Assembly: GCA_050733935.1 (NCBI GenBank)
Contig: JBOHUC010000010.1
Span: 1 to 34,099, forward strand
DNA length: 34,099 nucleotides
Direction: 5' to 3'
DNA from: JBOHUC01 sp050733935
GTDB taxonomy: Bacteria > Eisenbacteria > RBG-16-71-46 > DASYSL01
Shown here: one piece after another, positions 22,869 through 33,621 of the stretch
How the letters are laid out: every line of letters starts with the position of its first letter
Numbering within the stretch: position 1 is the stretch's first letter
Program-made: the position numbers and the translations under genes
Notes under the pieces: generated by a model
Seen by the model: the letters and a program-made list of their open reading frames with translations, nothing else
The model's database searches: none
Told to the model about the DNA's origin: nothing

Positions 22869-22970
22869 CGTAGCGGTTCCAATCCGCGGTCCCCGCTCCA
22901 CCGCACATTGTTCAGGCGCGTCGAATTCGACCGCCATCGACAGGCCACCCTCCCCCGGGGGAGCTCCTTC

Positions 22971-25900
22971 ATGTTTCGAGCGGGTGCTGCCGCACTCTGC
23001 GCGTCGTGGTTGATCGTCGCCGAACCCGCCCTCGCCGTCACGTCTCCCGCGTCCCCGCACGAACCGCTGTCTGTGGCAGAGCCATCGTCCGATTCCGCTC
23101 CGGCCGAGATCCTTCGTCCTCGCCTGGCCGGTGTCGAAGTGCGGCCGGTCGTGGTCGCGCCGGATCGCGCGCTCGCGCCGGACGAAGCCGCCGCGGAACA
23201 GAGGGTGGCCGCGGATCGCACGGTCGCGCGCCGTGCCGTCGCCGACGGATTCTGGCGCGAACTCTCCGGAGCGGATGCGCGCGGGTTCGAGATTCGCTGG
23301 AACGCCTGGACCGGTCTCCCCCATCGGGTTTACGGCGCAGGGCTCTCCGTGTTTCGGGAGGAGGGCGGGCTGCGCCGCGCGGCGCCGCTCGCGACGGCCG
23401 CACAGGCCGAAGCCTCCGCGCGTACGTTCCTCGCACAAGCGACGACGGGCTGGGCCGGCGAAGAGACGCCCGCAGACGCGGACCTCGCGCTCATCAAGTC
23501 GACCAAGGTCGGGGCCACGTGGTTCCTCGTGTTCCAGCAGCGCCACCGCGGCGTCGACGTCGACGGCGGCCGCGTCGATCTGCGCCTGCGCGAGGACGGA
23601 ACGATCGTCCTCTTCGGATCGGACTGGTTCCCGGGAATCGCGGTCGATCCGAGCTCAGGATTCGCACAGGGCGTGGCCGACGCGCGCGCGCGCACGGCCG
23701 TGGGCTTCGATGCGTCGCGCGATCGTGCGCTCGGCGGGAAGCGGGTCATCCTTCCCGTGCCGCACGCCGACGGCACGATCGACTACCGCGTCGCGCACGT
23801 CGTCCGTCACCGCATCGAGTCCCCGCCCGCGCTCTGGCGGAGCTACGTGGATGCGAACACGGGCGAGATCCTCGCGCGCGAGAACGACCTGCGCTTCGAC
23901 GACCTGGTCGGGAAGGTCGAGGGCCGCATCCATCCGAACACATGGACGGACCCGTTCGTCACGGTGCCGTTCCGTGATCACGTGGTCGCGACCGGGCTCG
24001 ACTCCACGTTCACTGATGCAAGCGGCCGCTACGTGCGTCCGAATACGATCATGGGCACCGTGATGCGGTTCGGTCTCCGGGGTCCGTTCCTCGAGGTGAT
24101 CCACACGTCCGCGAACGAGGCGTACCAGCAGTTCGCGTCACCCGCGAACGACACGTTGAACGTCCTCTGGACGCCCGCGAACAGTGACACGGCCGAGCGC
24201 GACACCTGGTACCACGCGCACCTCGCGCGCGAGTACGTGAAGCGGATCGACCCGGGCTTCGTCGCACTCGACTACCGGATGCCGTGCACGGTCAACATCA
24301 ACTCCCTGTGCAACGCGTTCTGGGACGGCGTCGGCATCAACTTCTTTCGCTGGGGCATCCGTCCGGCGGACGGGCGGGCGTGCGCAAACACGGGCACGAT
24401 CTCCGACGTCATCTACCACGAGTTCGGGCACGGCCGCACGCAGGAGGTCTGGGCCCCGCTGTTCCCGAGCGGGGCGATGCACGAGGGCCTCTCGGACTAC
24501 CTGGCCGCGACCATGACGAACCAACCCGTGATCGGGCGCGGATTCTTCGGAGCCGGAACGCAGATCCGCTCGGCCGAGAACACGACGCAGATCAACGAGC
24601 CGTCGTGCCTGGGAGCCGTGCACTGCATGGGCACGGCCCTCGCCGGGTCGCTGTGGGACACGCGCGAGGCGCTCATCGCGTCGTACGGCGACCCCGCAGA
24701 CGCGATCGATCACGCGGACTCACTCTTCCACTACGCGGGCTACGGGGCCGCGCCGTGGCACGACGACTACTTGCTCGATCTCCTGGTCGTCGATGACGAC
24801 GACGGCACGCTCTTGAACGGGACACCGCGCTACGGGCAGATCTGTCCGTCGTTCGCGGCGCACGGGATCCCCTGCCCCGACACGACGAGCGGGGTGTGGT
24901 TCGTTCATACGCCGCCAGCCGACGTCGGTCTTTCCACCGGCCCGGTCGTGATCCAGGCGCGAATGGGCTCGTTCGCGGGCTCGTTCCTCCCGGGCTCGGC
25001 GCGCATCTTCATCCGAGCTCCGAGCGACTTCCTGCCGAACCCGTTCAACGAATTCCCGATGACCCACCTCGGCGGTGACCTGTACCAGTACACGGTCTCG
25101 AACTCTGGGCCCTTGAGCGGGGCGATCGAGTACTACTTCACCGGCGGTGACAACACGGGCCACACGGGGACGTCCCCCGCCGCAGGGCCGGACGCTCCCT
25201 ACCGCGTCTACGTCGGAGCGCTCATCGCGGTCTGGGAGGACGACTTCGAGACCGACCGCGGGTGGACGTCGATCGTGCCGCCGGGCGTGACGGGACGGTG
25301 GATGCGCGTCGACCCGCACGGGACGCAGGACGACTTCGATCCCACGTTCCTCTTCCAGAGTCCGGATGATCACACGCCCGGTCCCGGGATCTTCGCTTAC
25401 GTCACGGGCGACACGGCGAACGGGAATCCCGCCGGTGCGGCCGACGTGGACGGCGGATGCGTGACCCTCCTTTCGCCTGTGATCGACTTGTCGACGACCT
25501 GGAACGCGCGGCTCGAGTACTGGCGCTGGTTCACCGATGAGACGCGTCTCGACGATTCCCTCGTGGTCTCGGTTTCGCCCGACAACGGCGTGAGCTGGTT
25601 CGAGCTCGAGCGCCAGCCGTTCACGCAGAACTCCTGGCTTGCGAAGACCTTCCGACTCGAGGATTACGTCCCGCTCACCGATCAAATGCGGCTTCGTTAC
25701 GTCACGTGCGACGGCGGCGGAGGCTCGCTCCTCGAAGGGGGTCTCGACGACGTCAAGATCACGACGCGGAGCGCGGGGGCGGTCGCAGTGGGCGACGACC
25801 CGACCGGGTCGAGCGTGCCGGCGATCGCGTTCCTCGGCCGGCCGGCGCCGAATCCGGCCGTCTCGGGAGCACAGACACGGGTCGACTTCGGGGTGCCGCG

Positions 25901-26120
25901 TGTGGCCTCGGGCGACGCCGCTGTGGTCCGGCTCGTTGTGCTCGATGCGCGCGGACGGATCGTCCGGCGGCTGATCGACGAAAGCCGCGCCCCCGGCCGC
26001 TACACGGCCGTCTGGGACGGGGCTGACGAGGGCGGCGTGGCAGCTGCGCCGGGAGTGTATTTCCTCCATCTCGACGTGGACGGAACGGCGCGGACGGAGA
26101 AGACCGTACGTTTGCATTGA
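22971..26120 (+). CDS. Exported M36 (fungalysin)-like zinc metalloprotease with FlgD-like C-terminus
   Basis: 1049 residues. Signal peptide at 1-22 (AALCASWLIVAEPALA). Residues about 90-310 resemble the FTP/PepSY propeptide seen in fungalysin and thermolysin precursors (WFLVFQQRHRGVDVDGGRVDLRL, YVDANTGEIL). The catalytic site is HEFGH (483-487), with Glu505 as third zinc ligand and Asp509 in MHEGLSDYLAA, the gluzincin arrangement. An Ig-like stretch (640-750), a jelly-roll/MAM-like domain (755-945, DDFETDRGW ... GGLDDVKI) and a FlgD-like module (about 955-1049, PAPNPAVSG, VLDARGRIVRRL, PGVYFLHLDV) follow. It is probably a secreted, self-processed protease with a surface-sorting tail. GGGGGAG lies a few bases before the ATG. 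Tandem hairpins follow the stop. Confidence 0.9.
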   Translation: MFRAGAAALCASWLIVAEPALAVTSPASPHEPLSVAEPSSDSAPAEILRPRLAGVEVRPVVVAPDRALAPDEAAAEQRVAADRTVARRAVADGFWRELSGADARGFEIRWNAWTGLPHRVYGAGLSVFREEGGLRRAAPLATAAQAEASARTFLAQATTGWAGEETPADADLALIKSTKVGATWFLVFQQRHRGVDVDGGRVDLRLREDGTIVLFGSDWFPGIAVDPSSGFAQGVADARARTAVGFDASRDRALGGKRVILPVPHADGTIDYRVAHVVRHRIESPPALWRSYVDANTGEILARENDLRFDDLVGKVEGRIHPNTWTDPFVTVPFRDHVVATGLDSTFTDASGRYVRPNTIMGTVMRFGLRGPFLEVIHTSANEAYQQFASPANDTLNVLWTPANSDTAERDTWYHAHLAREYVKRIDPGFVALDYRMPCTVNINSLCNAFWDGVGINFFRWGIRPADGRACANTGTISDVIYHEFGHGRTQEVWAPLFPSGAMHEGLSDYLAATMTNQPVIGRGFFGAGTQIRSAENTTQINEPSCLGAVHCMGTALAGSLWDTREALIASYGDPADAIDHADSLFHYAGYGAAPWHDDYLLDLLVVDDDDGTLLNGTPRYGQICPSFAAHGIPCPDTTSGVWFVHTPPADVGLSTGPVVIQARMGSFAGSFLPGSARIFIRAPSDFLPNPFNEFPMTHLGGDLYQYTVSNSGPLSGAIEYYFTGGDNTGHTGTSPAAGPDAPYRVYVGALIAVWEDDFETDRGWTSIVPPGVTGRWMRVDPHGTQDDFDPTFLFQSPDDHTPGPGIFAYVTGDTANGNPAGAADVDGGCVTLLSPVIDLSTTWNARLEYWRWFTDETRLDDSLVVSVSPDNGVSWFELERQPFTQNSWLAKTFRLEDYVPLTDQMRLRYVTCDGGGGSLLEGGLDDVKITTRSAGAVAVGDDPTGSSVPAIAFLGRPAPNPAVSGAQTRVDFGVPRVASGDAAVVRLVVLDARGRIVRRLIDESRAPGRYTAVWDGADEGGVAAAPGVYFLHLDVDGTARTEKTVRLH

Positions 26121-26141
26121 TGTCTTGACTCGGGGAGGAAT

Positions 26142-26172
26142 ACCTTCCCGCGGAAGGTCGCACAGGAGTGCG
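26142..26172 (+). terminator. Two tandem hairpins after the protease gene
   Basis: ACCTTCC-CGC-GGAAGGT (26142-26158) is a perfect 7-bp stem with a 3-base loop, and it abuts CGCAC-AGGA-GTGCG (26159-26172), a perfect 5-bp stem with a 4-base loop. They start 21 bases after the stop codon. No T-run follows, so they are termination-like or mRNA-stabilising structures rather than a classic intrinsic terminator. Confidence 0.45.
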
Positions 26173-26303
26173 GCCCGGGACCCATCGGCCGAATCACGGA
26201 ATTGGTCGAACGGGAACCGCCGACGGATCGTAGGCACCGCCAGCGATTGAAAACATCGTATCAACCGCCGGAGGAAGGATCCGACCGGACACGGGGAGAG
26301 GAA

Positions 26304-26450
26304 ATGAACGCTGAACCGAAACGTCGAGGGGAAGAGACAGGTATCGTGCGCGACTGCGTCGTCGCGTGCCTGGTGGGCGTCGGCATCTTTGTCGTGGTCG
26401 TGATCGGAATCTATCTCGCCGGCTACCGCCTCGCCGGTCTGCCCTTCTAG
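26304..26450 (+). CDS. 48-residue single-pass membrane protein
   Basis: A charged N-terminal arm (NAEPKRRGEETGIVRD) is followed by one long hydrophobic helix, about residues 18-40 (VVACLVGVGIFVVVVIGIYLA), and a short tail. The ATG at 26304 has GGAGAGG just upstream, which decides the start against the longer frame from 26202. The next gene, a lipoprotein, begins three bases after the stop, so the two are surely co-transcribed. No family is recognised. No convincing promoter was found in 26173-26303. Confidence 0.6.
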   Translation: MNAEPKRRGEETGIVRDCVVACLVGVGIFVVVVIGIYLAGYRLAGLPF

Positions 26451-26453
26451 CGG

Positions 26454-26957
26454 ATGAGGCGCCCCCGCCCGGGTGCGCAGCGAAGGCAGGGTCCGGCACC
26501 GCGTCTTGCGCTGGGGCTTGTGCTCGTGCTCGGCGTTGCGCTCGCCGGCTGCGGCGGCGGGGCTAAGGACGTCGGGCCCGATCGGGGCGTCGACCAGACG
26601 CTGGCGCTCGACGCCGGACAGACAGCAAGGCTCGACGATCAGGCGCTCATCACGTTCGTGAACGTGGTGAACGAAAGCCGCTGTCCGAAGAATGCCATGT
26701 GTCCGTGGGCGGGAACGGCAACCGTCCGCTTGAAACTGCGCCCGCGCGACGACCAGCCGGCCGACGATCCGTGGCTCGAGCTCCTGGCCGTCTTGAACGG
26801 CGGCGTGAGCCGGGACGATACGGCGGGGCTCATTCCGGTCGAAACTGCGGGCTACGTCGTCACGTTGCTCGAGCTCCGGCCCGAGCCGGTCGCGGGTGTG
26901 TCCGTCCTCGAGTCGAGCTATCGGGCGGTCGTGAGGGTGAAGAAGCCACCCGGTTGA
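26454..26957 (+). CDS. Lipoprotein with RCP-x5-CPWAG motif
   Basis: 167 residues. The N-terminus is basic (RRPRPGAQRRQ) with hydrophobic core LALGLVLVLGVALAGC, a good lipobox with Cys at residue 33. The mature domain is small and beta-rich: TARLDDQALITFVNVVNESRCP, then CPWAGTATVRLKL, and GYVVTLLELRPEP near the end. The RCP...CxWAG pair, probably a disulfide, occurs in a widespread family of uncharacterised exported proteins, so I expect a periplasmic or outer-membrane-anchored protein of unknown function. It forms an operon with the 48-residue membrane protein and is convergent with the lipoprotein at 26970, only 12 bases apart. Confidence 0.78.
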   Translation: MRRPRPGAQRRQGPAPRLALGLVLVLGVALAGCGGGAKDVGPDRGVDQTLALDAGQTARLDDQALITFVNVVNESRCPKNAMCPWAGTATVRLKLRPRDDQPADDPWLELLAVLNGGVSRDDTAGLIPVETAGYVVTLLELRPEPVAGVSVLESSYRAVVRVKKPPG

Positions 26958-26969
26958 TCCGTGCGTTGC

Positions 26970-27779
26970 TCAGGGCGCGCGAGCGCCCCACGCTTCGAGC
27001 GTTTGCGCAAACAGCTTCCCGCGGTTGAGACGCGGAAACGTCGGCTCCTCCCCGAGCCGGACGCCCCCCGGCGGCGCGAGCGCAAAGCGCAGCCACACGC
27101 TCCTTCCCGGCTCCAGTTGAAACGCATAGTGCGCTCCGGCCGCAAAGTGATCGGGCGCGGTCGCCTCCCCCACTTCCGCCGAGCCTCCGCGCGCGATCGC
27201 GGGCGCCGCCGGTGTCCGCGGATCGAGGAGCACCGGCCCTTCGGCGTCATCGTAGAGCGCGAGCACACGGCCGTCCCGGAGAACGCGACCCGCGCGCCGC
27301 ACGTAGCGCGCGCTGTCGCCGCGCGTGCGCACGGCGACGCGGAGCTCGGCGCGCGCCCGGTGATCCTGCCGGTTCGTCATCTCGACGAGGACAAGGACCC
27401 AGGCCGTCGTGTCGGGAGAGTCCTTCTGCGCGGGGACGAACGCGATCGCCTGAACATCGATCGAGTCGATGCGGGCGTGCGAGCGGGCAATCGGGACCGA
27501 ATCGTTGTAGAGCTCCTTGTCCGCGAAGGCCACCGGGCGTCCGGCGGCGTCGAAGAACGCGAGCTCGGCTTCGCCGTTTGACAGGGCGCCGTCCGCGCCC
27601 CAGATACGGATCGGGCCGAACGGAAATCGTGGAGTCGCGAGCGGAACCTCGCTCTGCGGCGGACCCGGGTCGGAGTCGGAAGCCGGCCAACGGATCTCGT
27701 TCGGATCCTGGGCCGTGCGCCCGCAGCCTGTGAGGAAGAGGGCGAGCGCTGCGACGGCCGCGATCGAGGCTCCCCTCAA
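26970..27779 (-). CDS. Lipoprotein of unknown function at the end of the trp operon
   Basis: 269 residues starting with TTG at 27779, which overlaps the trpB stop (TTGA). Signal peptide SIAAVAALALFLTGC has a clear lipobox (Cys at about residue 19). The mature part has beta-sandwich-like stretches: FGPIRIWGADGALSNGEAELAFFD, IDVQAIAFVPAQ, AWVLVLVEMTNRQDHRARAELRVAVRT, VWLRFALAPPGG. This pattern (a set of comparisons to inter-strand residues in a carbohydrate-like or Ig-like fold) is only suggestive, and no named family is recognised. It occupies the place where trpA usually follows trpB but bears no resemblance to TrpA. Coupled translation implies it is made together with the tryptophan enzymes; a functional link is not shown. 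Confidence 0.75.
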   Translation of the reverse strand: MRGASIAAVAALALFLTGCGRTAQDPNEIRWPASDSDPGPPQSEVPLATPRFPFGPIRIWGADGALSNGEAELAFFDAAGRPVAFADKELYNDSVPIARSHARIDSIDVQAIAFVPAQKDSPDTTAWVLVLVEMTNRQDHRARAELRVAVRTRGDSARYVRRAGRVLRDGRVLALYDDAEGPVLLDPRTPAAPAIARGGSAEVGEATAPDHFAAGAHYAFQLEPGRSVWLRFALAPPGGVRLGEEPTFPRLNRGKLFAQTLEAWGARAP

Positions 27780-29020
27780 GCGCCGAAGCCCTCGCGCTCG
27801 ACGCGCAGCACTTCCTGCACGTCCTTGTCGCCGCGCCCCGACAGGTTGACGATCGCGTGCGTGCCTTCGGGGAGCGAGCGTCCTTCGCGCACGAGCCAGG
27901 CGAGCGCGTGGGCGGTCTCGAGCGCGGGCAGGATCCCCTCGAGACGCGCGAGGAGCCGGAACGCGTCGAGCGCCTCCTCGTCAGTCACGCTCGCGTAGGT
28001 CGCGCGTCCCTGTTCGTGAAGCCACGCGTGCTCGGGTCCGATCGCCGGATAGTCGAGCCCCGCCGAGACCGAGTGGGTCGGCAGGATCTGCCCGTTCTCG
28101 TCCTGTAATAGATAGGTTTCGGTGCCGTGGAGAACGCCGACCGCGGGCTTCGCCTGCGCGAGCCGCGCCGCGTGACGGCCAGTCGCAATCCCCCGACCGC
28201 CCGCTTCGACGCCGACCAGGCGCACGCGCGGGTCACCCAGGAATTCGTGGAAGAGCCCGAGCGCGTTCGATCCCCCGCCCACGCACGCGACCAGGAGATC
28301 GGGCACGGCCTTGGGATCGCGCTCGATGCGCTCGAACTGCTCGCGCGCCTCTCGCCCGATGACCGAATGGAAGTCGCGCACCATCATTGGAAACGGATGG
28401 GGTCCCAGGACCGAGCCGAGCACGTAGTGCGTGTCGGCCACGTTCGTGACCCAGTCGCGCATCGCCTCGTTGATGGCGTCCTTGAGCGTCCTTTGTCCCG
28501 AGGCGACGGGCCGCACCTCGGCGCCGAGGAGCTTCATGCGCTGGACGTTGAGCGACTGGCGGCGCATGTCCTCCTCGCCCATGTAGACGACGCACGTGAG
28601 CCCGAGGTGAGCGGCGGCGGCCGCGGTCGCGACCCCGTGCTGGCCCGCACCGGTCTCCGCGATCACGCGCCGCTTGCCCATGCGTTTTGTGAGCAGGCAC
28701 TGGCCGACCGTGTTGTTGATCTTGTGCGCGCCCGTGTGAAGGAGATCCTCGCGCTTGAGATAGACGACGAGGCCCGTCGGGCGGCACGCCTCTTCGAAGC
28801 GTTTCGCGCGGTAGAGCGGCGTCGGTCGGCCCGCGAACGTGTGGAGGAGCCGCCCGAGATCGTCCAGGAATTCGGGATCGGTGCGCGCCGAGCGATACAC
28901 CTCCTCGAGCTCGGCGAGCGGCGTCATGAGCGTCTCGGGGACGAAACGTCCGCCGAAGCGTCCGAAGTGGCCGCTCGCGTCGGGCCCCGCCCCGGGGCGC
29001 AGCTCAGGACGGCCGGACAC
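27776..29020 (-). CDS. trpB: Tryptophan synthase beta chain
   Basis: 414 residues, PLP enzyme joining indole and serine to tryptophan. PLP lysine is K100 (HTGAHKINN), catalytic Glu is E122 (AETGAGQHG), phosphate-binding loop is GGGSNA (248-253), and the C-terminal part holds GLDYPAIGPEH and NLSGRGDKD. The N-terminus FGRFGGRFVPET is standard for TrpB1, the form that normally works with TrpA. The GTG start at 29020 makes a 17-base overlap with trpF. The partner gene trpA is not present downstream or elsewhere in the window. Confidence 0.98.
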   Translation of the reverse strand: MSGRPELRPGAGPDASGHFGRFGGRFVPETLMTPLAELEEVYRSARTDPEFLDDLGRLLHTFAGRPTPLYRAKRFEEACRPTGLVVYLKREDLLHTGAHKINNTVGQCLLTKRMGKRRVIAETGAGQHGVATAAAAAHLGLTCVVYMGEEDMRRQSLNVQRMKLLGAEVRPVASGQRTLKDAINEAMRDWVTNVADTHYVLGSVLGPHPFPMMVRDFHSVIGREAREQFERIERDPKAVPDLLVACVGGGSNALGLFHEFLGDPRVRLVGVEAGGRGIATGRHAARLAQAKPAVGVLHGTETYLLQDENGQILPTHSVSAGLDYPAIGPEHAWLHEQGRATYASVTDEEALDAFRLLARLEGILPALETAHALAWLVREGRSLPEGTHAIVNLSGRGDKDVQEVLRVEREGFGA

Positions 29021-29663
29021 GCCGCACCGCCTCGATGAAGGCCTTCATCTTGTCGCGATCCTTGACTCCGGGCGAGCGCTCGACGCCGGTCGAGACGTCG
29101 ACCATCCACGGACGCACGATGTCGACGGCCCCCGCCACGTTCTCGGGCGTGAGTCCTCCGGCGAGCACCGAAGGGCGCGACGCCGCGAACGGGATCGCAA
29201 GCTCCCACGGGAACGGCGTTCCGCTTCCGCCGAGCACGTCCTCGCGCCAGGTGTCGAGCACAAACGCCTCGCACGGGATCTCGGCGTAGCCTTCGAAGCT
29301 CTCCTGGTCGCGCACGCGCACGACCCCCCACGCGCGCGAGGCCAGGTCCTCGAGCGCGAGCATGCACATCCACATCTCGCGCACGGTCGAGCTGCCGTGA
29401 AACTGCACGCGATCGAAGCCCCCTTCCTCCATGAGCTGCCGACCGGTGCCCGCATCGAGGCTCCCGAGAACGGCAACGGCGAGGAAGGGCCGCGGCGCTC
29501 CCTCGCGGACTCCGGCGAGGAGTGTCGGCGCCATCGCAAGCCCGACCCGGCGTTTCGACTGCTCGGCGAACACGATCCCGATCGCGTCGGCCCCCGCGGT
29601 CACGGCCGTGACCCCGTCCACCACGCTCGTGATGCCGCAGATCTTGATGCCAGGGCTGCTCAC
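29004..29663 (-). CDS. trpF: Phosphoribosylanthranilate isomerase
   Basis: 219 residues, TIM barrel that isomerises phosphoribosylanthranilate to CdRP in the third step of the pathway. Motifs: KICGIT with catalytic Cys9, RVQFHG (85-90; QLHG in most relatives), VLAGGLTPENV (166-176) and VDVSTGVERSPGVKD with the catalytic Asp189. The GTG at 29663 overlaps the trpC stop as GTGA, which fixes the start; the longer open frame upstream is antisense-like filler within trpC. Confidence 0.93.
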   Translation of the reverse strand: MSSPGIKICGITSVVDGVTAVTAGADAIGIVFAEQSKRRVGLAMAPTLLAGVREGAPRPFLAVAVLGSLDAGTGRQLMEEGGFDRVQFHGSSTVREMWMCMLALEDLASRAWGVVRVRDQESFEGYAEIPCEAFVLDTWREDVLGGSGTPFPWELAIPFAASRPSVLAGGLTPENVAGAVDIVRPWMVDVSTGVERSPGVKDRDKMKAFIEAVRRVRPS

Positions 29664-30484
29664 GGCGCCGCCGGAAGGGATTCGACGGCCGCCCGCGCGA
29701 ACGCGCGCACGGCCCCCGCGACGTCCGCCTCGCGCATGAACGCCTCGCCCACGAGTGCCGCGTCGACCCCCGCGCGCGTCAACATCCGCACGTCGCCGGG
29801 CGTGGCGATCCCGCTCTCCGAGACGACGACGATCCCCGGCGGCACATGCTCGCGGAGCCTCAGGGTCACACTCCGGTCCACTTCGAACGTGTGGAGGTCC
29901 CGGTTGTTGATCCCGATCGGATCGGCACCGATCGAAAGGGCGACTTCGAGCTCGGCCTCGGTGTGCACCTCGACGAGCGAGTCGAGCCCGCGCGCACACG
30001 CCAGGCGCTGGAAGCGCTCGAGCTCCGGGATCGGAAGGAGTCCCACGATGAGAAGGACCGCGTCCGCGCCGAGGGACACCGCCTCGTCGAGTTGCCAGGG
30101 ATCGACCAGGAAGTCCTTCAAGAGACACGGAAGTCCGGACGCGCGTCGCGCGGCGGTCAGGTACTCCGGCGCCCCCTGGAAGTAGTGCGGCTCGGTGAGC
30201 ACGGAGAGCGCGGCTGCTCCCCCGTCCGCGTACGCGCGCGCGAGCTCCTGCACGTCGAACGATTCGCGGAGAAGACCTTTCGACGGCGACGCGCGCTTGA
30301 TCTCGCACAGGAAACGAAGCGGGGCGGCGGGCGAAGCGCGCTTGAGCGCCGCACGAAACACGCCGCGTCGGGCCTCCGGAAGATCCGCCGGCCGGGTCGG
30401 GAGTCCGTCCGGATACGTCGCGCGCCGCTCGGCGACTGCGGCCCTACGACGTTCGGCGATTTCGTGGAGGATGTTTGCCGGCAT
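29660..30484 (-). CDS. trpC: Indole-3-glycerol phosphate synthase
   Basis: 274 residues, TIM barrel closing the indole ring to give indole-3-glycerol phosphate. Motifs: CEIKRASPSKG with catalytic Lys63, LTEPHYFQGAPEYL, LLKDFLVDPWQ, VEVHTEAELE, GINNRDLHTFEVD and SESGI. ATG 30484 lies 11 bases after the trpD stop. It is a single-function enzyme, not the TrpC-TrpF fusion of enterobacteria. Its product would be cleaved to indole by TrpA, whose gene is missing here. Confidence 0.97.
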   Translation of the reverse strand: MPANILHEIAERRRAAVAERRATYPDGLPTRPADLPEARRGVFRAALKRASPAAPLRFLCEIKRASPSKGLLRESFDVQELARAYADGGAAALSVLTEPHYFQGAPEYLTAARRASGLPCLLKDFLVDPWQLDEAVSLGADAVLLIVGLLPIPELERFQRLACARGLDSLVEVHTEAELEVALSIGADPIGINNRDLHTFEVDRSVTLRLREHVPPGIVVVSESGIATPGDVRMLTRAGVDAALVGEAFMREADVAGAVRAFARAAVESLPAAP

Positions 30485-30495
30485 GAGAAACGACC

Positions 30496-31511
30496 TTAAC
30501 GGGAAGGCTCGAACGCGAGGAACTGCTTGAGCTTGGCTTTCGCCCCCCCGCGGTCGACGAGCTCCCGGGCGCGGGCCACGCCGGCCGGAAGGTCGGGAGC
30601 GAGGCGCGCGGCCGCGAGCGCTGCCCCTGCGTTCAGGAGCACGAGGTCGCGCGCGGCGCCCGGCTTGCCCGAGAGCGCCTCTTCGAGGAGCGTGGCGTTC
30701 CGCTTCGCGTCCCCACCCTGGACGCTCCCGCGCTCGGACTCGGGATGCGCGAGCCCGAGCTTCGCCGGATCCACGGTCTCCTCGGTCACGTGCCCGTCCG
30801 CGACGCGCGCGAGGCGTGTGTACGCGAACACTGAGAGCTCATCGAGGCCATCGTCCGAATGGACGATCCATGCGCTGTCCGTGCCGAGCCGCGCGAGCAC
30901 GTGCGCAAAGCGCGGCACCCACCCCGCATCGTACACGCCGACGAGCTGGCGCTCCGCGCCCGCGGGATTGCACATCGGGCCGAGCACGTTGAAGACCGTG
31001 CGCACGCCGAGATCGCGCCTGGGCTCGGCCGCGTGCTTGAACGCCCAGTGATACGAAGGCGCGAACAGAAACGCGACCCCGACCTCGCGGATCATGCGTG
31101 CGGCCTCGGCCGGGCTCACGTCCACCGAAGCGCCGAGCGCTTCGAGCACGTCGGCACTTCCCGCACGTGAGGAGACCGCACGGTTTCCGTGCTTGGCGAC
31201 GCGCCCCCCGCCAGCGGCCACGACGAACGCGACCGCGGTCGAGACGTTGAACGTGCCCGAGCCGTCGCCGCCCGTGCCGCAGGTGTCGACGAGCGGGCGT
31301 GGCACGTCCGGGAACGGAATCGCGGCGGCGCGCATCGCGCGCGCGAGGCCCACGACCTCGTCGACCGTCTCGCCCTTCATGCGGAGCGCGACCGCGAGGC
31401 CGCCGATCTGAACGGGGGTCGCGCCCCCTTCGAGGATCTCGCGCATGACCGCGGCCGCTTCGTTTTCGGCGAGCGACTCCCCCGCGACGACCCGGCTCAG
31501 GGCTTCGCGGA

Positions 31512-31515
<4 letters not shown>
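30496..31515 (-). CDS. trpD: Anthranilate phosphoribosyltransferase
   Basis: 339 residues. Transfers the phosphoribosyl group of PRPP to anthranilate. Motifs: PRPP loop DTCGTGGDGSGTFNVST (77-93), KHGNRAVSSRAGSADVLEALG (108-128) and NVLGPMCNPAGAERQLVGVY. The GTG start at 31515 overlaps the trpG stop as GTGA. The gene is separate from trpG (no TrpGD fusion). Confidence 0.97.
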
Positions 31516-33613
<2,098 letters not shown>

Positions 33614-33621
33614 TGAGCCTC

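Noticed and set aside
22748..22970. tRNA-Arg as an attachment site of an integrated element
   Set aside because: No direct repeat of the tRNA 3' end and no integrase or phage gene is present in the window.
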